A stretch of DNA of 64,000 bases from CAYLHF01 sp964383365 (GTDB taxonomy: Bacteria; Bacteroidota; Rhodothermia; Rhodothermales; UBA10348). The notes under the pieces are model-generated. The model did not search any database, was not told the origin of the DNA, and worked only from the letters and a program-made list of their open reading frames with translations. Positions 28,000-35,382 of the stretch are shown here, piece by piece (the stretch's first letter is position 1; every line of letters begins with the position of its first letter). The translations under genes were made by a program, and so were the position numbers. The stretch lies in assembly GCA_964383365.1 (NCBI GenBank), contig CAYLHF010000012.1, forward strand, positions 25,239 through 89,238, written 5' to 3'.

Positions 28000-29193
28000 T
28001 TATCTAAGCGCGTAACTGAGGCGAAGAAGCAATCTGGTATCGCTGGTGAAGTAAGAATTAGCTGTCTGCTGTACTCTCGCGTCAAATAACACATTCGAAA
28101 CAGGCCTGTATTTGAAACCGCCTGAGAATGATGTAGCGTCCTCATTAAACGAGAGACTGCGCCTCTCGTAGCTGTAGTAGCTGCTGCGAATATTGACCTC
28201 AAAAGAACGGGTAAGCGGGTACTTGAGGTCTCCGAAGACACCGGTATTATCCCCTCCAAACCCGGTCTTGTATACGAACCCTGCCGTCCCATACCGTGTG
28301 TCGGCCGAAATAAATACCTCATCGGTCGTGGATGTCTCTTTAAAACTCGTATGGACATATCGCACACCCAATTGAGCTGTCTTCGATCTCCACGACGCCC
28401 CGATACGGAATTGATCTGCAGCCACGAGTTCAAAGAAATTGAAAAACGAATCTTCGAATACTCTCGGCTTCTGGCTATTGTACTCTGCCGAAATGGCCCA
28501 TTTATCGGGACGATAGGTCAATCGATAACGCATGCGCTGGATGGTGGAAGCCTTCAGGTTGTATTCCAATTGAGCCTGATAAAACACATTCGACAACCAC
28601 GTCCCTGCAATACCGGCACCCGCCTGCTGCCACGCATTCTGTCTTCCACTACGACGATTGATGAAACTGACGTCCAGTCGTGGACCACCGGAAGACGGTC
28701 GATATTCGGAATAAAACCCGATCAGACCGGCATCATCATACGACTGGACCGCAAGCGAGCGATTCCACGCAACCCGAGTCCCGCCGATTACCTGAACACT
28801 CCACTCCGGACGAGGCCTGAACGCCATCGATAGCCCGTCGAAGGAGCCCGAAAGTACGCCCCGATACAGGAACTGCCGACCCAGTCGGGAGACGAGTTTC
28901 CCGGACGAACTTCGGTAATTCGCATACGCACTGTAAACGCGCTCCGTCCAGTCTCCAGGATCTCCCCGTCGGGCGATTCGGAAATTGGTCTTCAGCGTGA
29001 GTCTGGAGTTGGACGGTCTAACGCGGACATTAAACCCCTGAAAATAGTCCCATTGCTGATTCGACGATGCATTCTCGAGTCCATAAAGCATCGAATACAC
29101 CTGGCCGTCTACGCGAGCCTGGCCACGTGCGCTTCCGAACTCCGAGAACAGCAAAAATAAAACCAGGATACCGCACAGAAGCGATCTACTCAT
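28000..29193 (-). CDS. Outer-membrane beta-barrel protein, candidate porin of a cytochrome conduit
   Basis: 397 residues. A signal peptide (MSRSLLCGILVLFLLF...ARGQ) is followed by alternating polar/aromatic beta-strand patterns to the end, closing with LLLRLSYALR, a C-terminal strand suited to barrel assembly. About 370 mature residues could form roughly 16-20 strands, similar in size to the Geobacter conduit porin OmbB and smaller than MtrB. I do not recognise a named family. Being sandwiched between tetraheme, dodecaheme and nonaheme cytochrome genes is the main reason for the conduit assignment. A substrate porin remains possible. Confidence 0.7.
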   Translation of the reverse strand: MSRSLLCGILVLFLLFSEFGSARGQARVDGQVYSMLYGLENASSNQQWDYFQGFNVRVRPSNSRLTLKTNFRIARRGDPGDWTERVYSAYANYRSSSGKLVSRLGRQFLYRGVLSGSFDGLSMAFRPRPEWSVQVIGGTRVAWNRSLAVQSYDDAGLIGFYSEYRPSSGGPRLDVSFINRRSGRQNAWQQAGAGIAGTWLSNVFYQAQLEYNLKASTIQRMRYRLTYRPDKWAISAEYNSQKPRVFEDSFFNFFELVAADQFRIGASWRSKTAQLGVRYVHTSFKETSTTDEVFISADTRYGTAGFVYKTGFGGDNTGVFGDLKYPLTRSFEVNIRSSYYSYERRSLSFNEDATSFSGGFKYRPVSNVLFDARVQQTANSYFTSDTRLLLRLSYALR

Positions 29194-29283
29194 GACTCAC
29201 AGGCGATTACGAATGATCATACGATCCGACCAAGAATATCAGATCTGTCGGACGAAATTCCTAATTCAGATCACCGCTCAACG

Positions 29284-29907
29284 CTACTTACCGGCCAATA
29301 TTTCGGCTTTCGTAGCTTCCGGGATCGGATGGGCGATTTTGGCTTTAGCTTCCTCAAAGTTGAATCCTTTGAAAGCGGGGCTTTCGTCATTATGACAGGT
29401 GAGACAGGTAGCCTCATCAGGGATCTTGAGACCAACCGACTCGGGAGTAATCTCTCCCTTGACGAGTGCAATCATCGTCTTCTTTTTGTAGTAATTCTGT
29501 CCAGCATTATGGCAGGATTCACAGCCTACGCCGTCCTCCATTTTGTATTTCTTTCCCAGAAATTCCGGATCGACACCGTAGCCAGTTACATGACATTTCA
29601 GACACGCTGGATCTTCCTGAGGACTGTCTATGCCGACAGCGGCACCGTATTCCTTCGCCTTGTCTCCCGCCAGGGTTTCATAGGCCTTCGCGTGGGCTGT
29701 TTTCTGCCAGATTCCGTACTGCTCACCCTGTTCCACTTTTTTGTGACAGGTCTTGCATTTTGCAACGCCCTGATACACGGCTTGATCGATTCCAACCAGG
29801 TCGAACTGTCCATTATTTTGAACGACGCTCGACCTCATGGCCGTGTTCATGAATGAAAACCCGACGATCACGACCATCAGAAAAACACCGGTGATCTCCC
29901 GCTTCAT
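29284..29907 (-). CDS. Tetraheme cytochrome c (cytochrome c554-like)
   Basis: 207 residues with an N-terminal hydrophobic segment (GVFLMVVIVGFSF) serving as signal or anchor. Four CX2CH motifs: CKTCH, CLKCH, CESCH, CLTCH. The spacing, and the segment GVGCESCHNAGQNYY, resemble the cytochrome c554 family of periplasmic multiheme carriers. It is likely to shuttle electrons between the inner-membrane complex encoded just upstream and the outer-membrane proteins encoded just downstream. The assignment to this step is from gene order only. Confidence 0.88.
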   Translation of the reverse strand: MKREITGVFLMVVIVGFSFMNTAMRSSVVQNNGQFDLVGIDQAVYQGVAKCKTCHKKVEQGEQYGIWQKTAHAKAYETLAGDKAKEYGAAVGIDSPQEDPACLKCHVTGYGVDPEFLGKKYKMEDGVGCESCHNAGQNYYKKKTMIALVKGEITPESVGLKIPDEATCLTCHNDESPAFKGFNFEEAKAKIAHPIPEATKAEILAGK

Positions 29908-30032
29908 TATTCTACCTCTAATTCCTTTGTAACGTTAGCCTATCCAGGCGAATATCTTTCGTTTGAAGGGTATCGCAGAATGTTCAGAGTATCAAATAGA
30001 TCGGTCCTATTCGCGACATTTCATTACAAGAT

Positions 30033-30305
30033 TCATTCCGAATCTACATTCTCGGAGCGTCCCTTTACAAATTCGCGCCGCAAACCGACGAAGACATAGG
30101 TCAGTACACTGGCTAATCCTAAAAATACGGGAACTGCTACAAGACTGATACCGATGCTCGCACCCAATGCGTCCTGATATCGGAGCGACAGAGATACCAG
30201 ATTTATCATCCAGATCGTTATTCCTCCGACGAAAAACCAGATCGCTGAGACGCTCGCTACCTGTAAAATGAAAATGAAAGGGGTATTTGGATCTGTTTTC
30301 TTCAT
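30033..30305 (-). CDS. Small two-helix membrane protein, putative accessory subunit
   Basis: 90 residues with two hydrophobic helices (FIFILQVASVSAIWFFVGGI... and ISLVAVPVFLGLASVLTYVFVGL) and charged ends. No family recognised. Its start overlaps the stop of the NrfD-like gene by 4 bp, so it is translationally coupled and probably a small subunit or assembly partner of that membrane complex. Confidence 0.65.
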   Translation of the reverse strand: MKKTDPNTPFIFILQVASVSAIWFFVGGITIWMINLVSLSLRYQDALGASIGISLVAVPVFLGLASVLTYVFVGLRREFVKGRSENVDSE

Positions 30306-31633
30306 GACACATCGGGTAGATAACTTTCAATTCTTTCGGATACTTCTTCCACACTTTCATCGCGACCTTCCTCTATTTCCCATACAGAAATCAGAGGGAA
30401 GACCTTGGAGAACAGCAAGAATCCGAGCATAAATACGGCAACGGCACCTGCGAACAGAGACCACTCGACGAGAGACGGGAGATAAGATCCTATGGGTAGA
30501 TCCACTCTCGGGTTTGCGAGTGACGGAACTACGATGATAAATCGTTCCAACCACATCCCGATCACTACCGTGATGGAAGCGATCAGAATACCGGGAATCG
30601 TCTTGAGTTTCTTGAACGAGAGTATCGTCACGGGAATGATGAAATTGCACACCACCATCGCCCAAAAGTACACCGCAAATGGACCGGTAAATTTGTACCA
30701 GATAATATCCATTTCATGGGGCTCATTACCGAATACGCCTGTCAGGAATTCTGAGAACGTAAAGTAGAACCACAGGATCGACATGATGAGCAACAGACGA
30801 CTCAAATAATCGAAATGGATGAATTTCAGATACGCTTCGAAGTGATAGAGCTTCCGGAAAAATATCATCACGATCAGAAGGGCGGCAATTCCCGAGAAGA
30901 TTGCTCCCACAACGAAATACGGTCCGAATATCGTACTGTGCCATCCCGGTTGGAGCGTCATCGAGAAGATATACGAGATGATCGTATGTACCGAGACTGC
31001 GATGGGGATGACCATGACCATCAAAATACTGATCGCACGATCGAGGATTTTGTGCTGATGAGGTGTTCCGGTCCAGCCCCAGGCCATAAACGTATAGAGT
31101 TTATTCAGCCGACCTCCTCGATCCCGAAGTTTTGCAATATCAGGAATCATGGGCAGGTACAGATAGACTGTGCTTGCTGTAAAATATGCGGTAACACTGG
31201 TAACGTCCCAGAGAAGTGGCGACTGCAAACGACCGACCGTGAACAGGTTCAGCATTCGGTCGGGACGCCCGAGATCCAGGATCGGATGAAGCCCCCCGAT
31301 GGCCAGTACAATCGCTGTGATGACTTCTGCCATCCTCGTAATCGGTCGCCTCCACTCGGCCTGAGACAGCCGTAGTATCGCGGATATCAGCGTACCCGCA
31401 TGACTAATTCCGATGAAGAACACGAAGTTTACGATGTAGAACCCCCATGTCACGGGTTCATTCATTCCTGTAACACCGAGTCCGTATCGGATCTGGGTAA
31501 TATACATGTAGAGTGCCCAGACGATTACCGCCACGAGCACCACAACCGAAATGTAGAATCCTCGTCCCGTCTCATAAATCGGCCGGTATAGCGCGGCATC
31601 GGTGCCATAGTCCTTTTTCTGTGTTTCAGCCAT
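30302..31633 (-). CDS. NrfD/PsrC-family membrane subunit (QrcD/ActC-like)
   Basis: 443 residues with about ten membrane helices, the size of QrcD and ActC rather than the eight-helix NrfD. Conserved features include WGFYIVNFVFFIGISHAGTL, GGLHPILDLGRPDR and SVHTIISYIFS. These subunits bind menaquinol/menaquinone within the inner membrane and pass electrons to the attached Fe-S subunit; in alternative complex III they are linked to energy conservation. It follows the Fe-S gene by 2 bp and overlaps a small membrane protein gene. QrcD is the best analogue because the Mo-family and Fe-S subunits are separate genes here. Confidence 0.9.
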   Translation of the reverse strand: MAETQKKDYGTDAALYRPIYETGRGFYISVVVLVAVIVWALYMYITQIRYGLGVTGMNEPVTWGFYIVNFVFFIGISHAGTLISAILRLSQAEWRRPITRMAEVITAIVLAIGGLHPILDLGRPDRMLNLFTVGRLQSPLLWDVTSVTAYFTASTVYLYLPMIPDIAKLRDRGGRLNKLYTFMAWGWTGTPHQHKILDRAISILMVMVIPIAVSVHTIISYIFSMTLQPGWHSTIFGPYFVVGAIFSGIAALLIVMIFFRKLYHFEAYLKFIHFDYLSRLLLIMSILWFYFTFSEFLTGVFGNEPHEMDIIWYKFTGPFAVYFWAMVVCNFIIPVTILSFKKLKTIPGILIASITVVIGMWLERFIIVVPSLANPRVDLPIGSYLPSLVEWSLFAGAVAVFMLGFLLFSKVFPLISVWEIEEGRDESVEEVSERIESYLPDVS

Positions 31634-31635
31634 GA

Positions 31636-32319
31636 TTATTCTTTCTCCGCGAGATAGTAGACTTTGGGTTCTGTGCCCAGGTCCTCCATAACCCGGAGGG
31701 CACGTGTGCTGTGGGAACGCTCATAGACCTTGCTACTCTTGTCGTCCAGATCTCCGAATGTGATGGCGTCGGCGGGGCAGCTTTCCGCGCAGGCAGGGAC
31801 GTATTCACCGTCACGTACCTCGCGATCCTCCAGTGCAGCCTGTTCACGCGCCTTGATCAGACGGTGAGCGCAGAACGAACACTTTTCAACGACGCCCTTC
31901 ATCCGGAGAGATACATCTGGATTATGGGTGGCATCCTGTGCTTCATTCCACTCAGGTTCATACCAATTGAATGACTTCGCCGTGAACGGACACGCCGCCA
32001 TACAATAGCGACATCCTATACAGCGGTTATAGATCTGAGCTACGAGCCCTTCGTCGTTTATGTAGGTAGCGTGAACCGGGCAAACACGCGTACACGGTGG
32101 ATTATCACAGTGGAAACAAAGACGAGGCACTCGTTTGGCGCTCATATCAGGATAGTCCCCTTCGTAGGCGGTCGTCATGTCCATCCAGAACATGGCACGA
32201 CTCGAATTCGCCTCCTCCGGGCTGACCACGGCTACATTATTCTCGATTTTGCACGCCGCGACACAGTCGCCACAGCCGGTGCACTTATCGAGATCTATGA
32301 CCATTCCCCATTTAGGCAT
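31636..32319 (-). CDS. Four-cluster ferredoxin-like Fe-S subunit (QrcC/PsrB/NrfC-like)
   Basis: 227 residues, no signal peptide. Cysteine motifs for four [4Fe-4S] clusters are visible: CTGCGDCVAACK, CFHCDNPPCTRVCP, CIGCRYCMAACP, and CSFC with CAESCP. This is the standard electron-transfer subunit of the complex iron-sulfur molybdoenzyme family, joining the catalytic-type subunit to the NrfD membrane subunit. Absence of its own signal implies export bound to the Tat-carrying partner. It sits between the molybdopterin-family gene and the NrfD gene. Confidence 0.93.
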   Translation of the reverse strand: MPKWGMVIDLDKCTGCGDCVAACKIENNVAVVSPEEANSSRAMFWMDMTTAYEGDYPDMSAKRVPRLCFHCDNPPCTRVCPVHATYINDEGLVAQIYNRCIGCRYCMAACPFTAKSFNWYEPEWNEAQDATHNPDVSLRMKGVVEKCSFCAHRLIKAREQAALEDREVRDGEYVPACAESCPADAITFGDLDDKSSKVYERSHSTRALRVMEDLGTEPKVYYLAEKE

Positions 32320-32361
32320 TGTGTGATCCTCTCGATTGCTTGCTAGGGTTTTTCATTTTCG

Positions 32362-34725
32362 TCAGGCTCTTTTCTTGATGCGAACCAGCGTGGATTGCGT
32401 GGCCGGTGTTCCGCCGAGGCGATCATATATTCCGGCCATAATAGCGTTCGGATTCTCGCCAAATCCATCGGCGTTCTGTCCGAAATTAGTGTGCCCCATA
32501 CCGAATGGAATTGCGACCGTGTTCGGGACAATTCCCTCGTGAATTTTTGCTTGGACCCGAACGGCTCCCTGTCTGGACTCGATCCATACCCAGTCACCAT
32601 CCTGAATGTCATTGTCAGCAGCTGTGACGGGACTCATTTCGACCCAGGTGTTCCAGTAGCATCTTACTGCCTGGCCCATCATTTCCTGAAGCATGCGATC
32701 ATTAGCACCCCGTCCATCTCGGTGCGTGAGCGTCTGAAATGTGATTAGATTCAGGTCATACCCGTCGCTCTCTATCGTCTCACTATGGGCTCCAGTCTCC
32801 AGTAGATGCGCTGTCGTAAGATCGTATTTCCTCGATGACGTGTGGAATACCGGCGGTTTCTCGTACCGGACGGAATCGGGATTCCACCAGCCGCCCCTGT
32901 CGACCAATTTTTTCCAGAACGAATCGAAGGAGCGCTCTCTTCCGGGAGTATGATTCGGTCGCGACGAACGATCCGACCAGAATTCCCCCGCGCTCTCAGA
33001 CGCAATCATTCCGGTACCGGATTCGAAGAGACCCCGGGTTTGATTTTTGATGGTTTCCTTCAGCGTTTTATATGGGTACGCTGCAGATACAGAGTCATCA
33101 AGCCGATTCGCGATGTCAATCAGTACATCGGCAGGGGTTCTTGACTCATAGAAAGGAGCAATAACCGGCTGTTGGACACCCACATACGACATGGGAACCG
33201 TGGGAACAGAATCGACGACACCCCAGGACTCCAGAAACGTGCTTGCCGGGAGGATGAGATCAGCATTTGCATTCGTTTCGTTCTGGAATACGTCAAAACT
33301 CACTGTCAGGGGTGTATTTCGAAGCAACGACTCGAAATCGTGATGACGGATCGAAGAAAACAACGGATTCCCACCAAAAAGGAACAGCACACTGACCGGA
33401 TACGGATCCTGAGCGCCGGCGTTGTTGATGAGTTCATCCGGGCTGAAGGCAACTGCCGGATAATCGCCCTTGGTGGAGCGACCAATCGGCAGGGCCTTGA
33501 TACCCTCCCTAGCAATAGAATCAGGTTTTACGCTGGCAAAGGATGCAAAGGGAACGTCAGATGGTCGAACGACTCCGCCCTTCTTTCCAAGATTTCCCAG
33601 GAGCACATTCAGAGCGTGGACGGCGAGTGCCCCGGTTGTACCGTCAGTCGTAGAACGTAGGCCCTGGTCGCCCAGAATAATGGCATGATCGGCATGTCCG
33701 ACCTCGCGCGCAATCGACTCGATCGTCTCCGATGGAATCCCGGTAAGCTCACCGACTTTCGCGGGATGATACGAGTCCATTACGATGGATTTGAATCCAG
33801 CGTGTTTTACACCCCGAGCGTCTTTCCAATCGTCAAAACCAACGGTTCTTTTGTCGACAAAAGATGCGTCATACAAATTGTCACGAATCAACACATGGGC
33901 TATACCCAGCGCAAATGACGCATACGTCCCTGGTTTGATAGGGACCCATTGGTCAGCATTCGACGCAGACAGATTCAGCCTGGCGTCAGCATGTATGATT
34001 CGTGCCCTAGATCCATCTTCGCGGTCCCTGGAACGACTGAATACCTTCGTATGGTATACGGGAGCATATCCCTCTTCAAGGTAATTGGCGCCCACGCTCA
34101 GTATGACATCTGCATTTCCTGTGTCGTATGCCGGTAACGTACGTGTCCCTTCTGCCATCTCATGCGCCGCACCGGCAAAAACATCGTCAGCAAATCGATA
34201 ATAATTTGGCGATCCAAACGCCTGCATGAATCGGTCAATATGCTGCTGCTCAAACGCCGATTCGTCGGAGCCGAGACAGACCAATTCTTCCGTCCTTTTC
34301 TCTCGACGAAGTGTTGAGAGAGCTTCGTTAATCATATTGAGCGCCTCGTCCCACGAGATCTCCTCCCAATGACCATCTCCAGGTGATCCTACATGTCTCA
34401 CTGGCTGCTTCAAGCGATCGGGGTTGAAGAGCATTCCGATCGAACTTCGGCCGAGCGGGCAAATTCCTCCGAGACTGATCGGATTCATCGGATTACCTTT
34501 GACCATTATCGGGACATCGTCTATGAGGCGCACAGACAATCCGCATCCCCCCGGACATCGCCGGCAGATGGTATTCTTCCATGTCTCAATCCCTTTTCCC
34601 CTCTTGACCTGCTCGACGAGTTCGTCCGGCACATCGATCATTTCATCGATACCAAATCCACCGAGAGCAATCGCTCCCGACACACCGCCCAGCAATCTCA
34701 AAAATTCGCGTCGCTGTATCTTCAT
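32362..34725 (-). CDS. Molybdopterin-oxidoreductase-family subunit, Tat signal, Mo ligand apparently missing (QrcB-like)
   Basis: 787 residues. The N-terminal twin-arginine signal is QRREFLRLLGG. A [4Fe-4S] site follows with Cys54, 57, 61 and 89 (CX2CX3C...C), then the PsrA/PhsA-type molybdopterin domains and the C-terminal molydop-binding domain (~residues 670-780). Where PsrA/PhsA-type enzymes carry the Cys that binds Mo, my alignment by eye gives GSPNYYRFADDVFAG, with Val182 at that place. That resembles the non-catalytic QrcB and ActB subunits, so it may act only in electron transfer. The neighbours (pentaheme cytochrome, Fe-S and NrfD subunits) match the Qrc set in content and order. Confidence 0.88.
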   Translation of the reverse strand: MKIQRREFLRLLGGVSGAIALGGFGIDEMIDVPDELVEQVKRGKGIETWKNTICRRCPGGCGLSVRLIDDVPIMVKGNPMNPISLGGICPLGRSSIGMLFNPDRLKQPVRHVGSPGDGHWEEISWDEALNMINEALSTLRREKRTEELVCLGSDESAFEQQHIDRFMQAFGSPNYYRFADDVFAGAAHEMAEGTRTLPAYDTGNADVILSVGANYLEEGYAPVYHTKVFSRSRDREDGSRARIIHADARLNLSASNADQWVPIKPGTYASFALGIAHVLIRDNLYDASFVDKRTVGFDDWKDARGVKHAGFKSIVMDSYHPAKVGELTGIPSETIESIAREVGHADHAIILGDQGLRSTTDGTTGALAVHALNVLLGNLGKKGGVVRPSDVPFASFASVKPDSIAREGIKALPIGRSTKGDYPAVAFSPDELINNAGAQDPYPVSVLFLFGGNPLFSSIRHHDFESLLRNTPLTVSFDVFQNETNANADLILPASTFLESWGVVDSVPTVPMSYVGVQQPVIAPFYESRTPADVLIDIANRLDDSVSAAYPYKTLKETIKNQTRGLFESGTGMIASESAGEFWSDRSSRPNHTPGRERSFDSFWKKLVDRGGWWNPDSVRYEKPPVFHTSSRKYDLTTAHLLETGAHSETIESDGYDLNLITFQTLTHRDGRGANDRMLQEMMGQAVRCYWNTWVEMSPVTAADNDIQDGDWVWIESRQGAVRVQAKIHEGIVPNTVAIPFGMGHTNFGQNADGFGENPNAIMAGIYDRLGGTPATQSTLVRIKKRA

Positions 34726-34753
34726 TTGTACTCTCTCTGATAGAAGGTGAACC

Positions 34754-35272
34754 TCATCGGTGGCAGGAAAGACAGTCGGTTTTCGCTTCCAGTTTTCGAT
34801 GACAGTCCAGACATGCGTCCATCGAAAGTGGATAAAATGGAACCTCCGCGGGGGCCGTTAACTCACCCACGGGACCGTGGCAATTGGAACATTCCAGGTC
34901 GCCCGAAACAACATGTCGGCGATGCGAAAAGTAGACATGGTCTGGAACGGAATACACTCGCTGCCAATCGATTTCGGAGCCTGCCTCGATATGGGCAATC
35001 AGTTTGGCTTCTTCTGCAGAATCATCGGCGAGTGGATCCGAGTCATGACAGTCCAGGCAGACTTCCAGGTCAGGGAGCGTCGCCCTCGGAGACTCTTCTA
35101 CCCGTTGATGACAATCCGTGCACTCGAGACCTTCCCCTTCCACATGAATATTGTGATTGTAAGCGATCGGCTGCACGACCGGATCAGGGGACGCAAAAAT
35201 TGTCAATCGCAGTACAAACGCAATGAGTAGGAACGGAATAGCAAAGCCGAAGACCTTCATTAGGGAAGACAT
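34754..35272 (-). CDS. Pentaheme c-type cytochrome (QrcA/ActA-like)
   Basis: 172 residues. An N-terminal membrane anchor (FGFAIPFLLIAFVLRL) is followed by five CX2CH motifs (CTDCH, CLDCH, CSNCH, CLDCH, CLSCH), with distal His candidates in YNHNIH and FSHRRH. This is the arrangement of the cytochrome subunit of Qrc (six hemes) and of ActA (five hemes). It is the first gene of the oxidoreductase set and would be the electron exit or entry point on the periplasmic face. The molybdopterin-family gene follows after 28 bp. Confidence 0.9.
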   Translation of the reverse strand: MSSLMKVFGFAIPFLLIAFVLRLTIFASPDPVVQPIAYNHNIHVEGEGLECTDCHQRVEESPRATLPDLEVCLDCHDSDPLADDSAEEAKLIAHIEAGSEIDWQRVYSVPDHVYFSHRRHVVSGDLECSNCHGPVGELTAPAEVPFYPLSMDACLDCHRKLEAKTDCLSCHR

Positions 35273-35317
35273 TTCTGTTCGATCCGGTAAGTGAACGAGA
35301 ATCTGATTATCGAATCT

Positions 35318-35355
35318 GACCGGGGCGCTACACGAACCCGCGCAGCGCCCCGGTC
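35318..35355. terminator. 12-bp perfect stem-loop between the EB_dh-type gene and the pentaheme gene
   Basis: GACCGGGGCGCT pairs perfectly with AGCGCCCCGGTC across a 14-nt loop, 28 bp beyond the stop of the EB_dh-type gene. The stem is very GC-rich but has no T-run on either strand. It may partly terminate transcription or protect the upstream mRNA so that the secreted protein is made in larger amounts than the downstream complex. Confidence 0.5.
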
Positions 35356-35382
35356 AAATCGTCACGTGAATGACACGAGGCT

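Noticed and set aside
30302..34725. Polysulfide, tetrathionate or arsenate reductase as the function of the molybdopterin/Fe-S/NrfD genes
   Set aside because: The Mo ligand appears missing and a multiheme subunit of QrcA/ActA type is part of the set, which fits a quinone-cytochrome oxidoreductase better.
30302..35272. Canonical alternative complex III (ActABCDEF)
   Set aside because: The molybdopterin-family and Fe-S parts are separate genes, and no ActD, ActE or ActF homologue was seen, so Qrc is the closer analogue.
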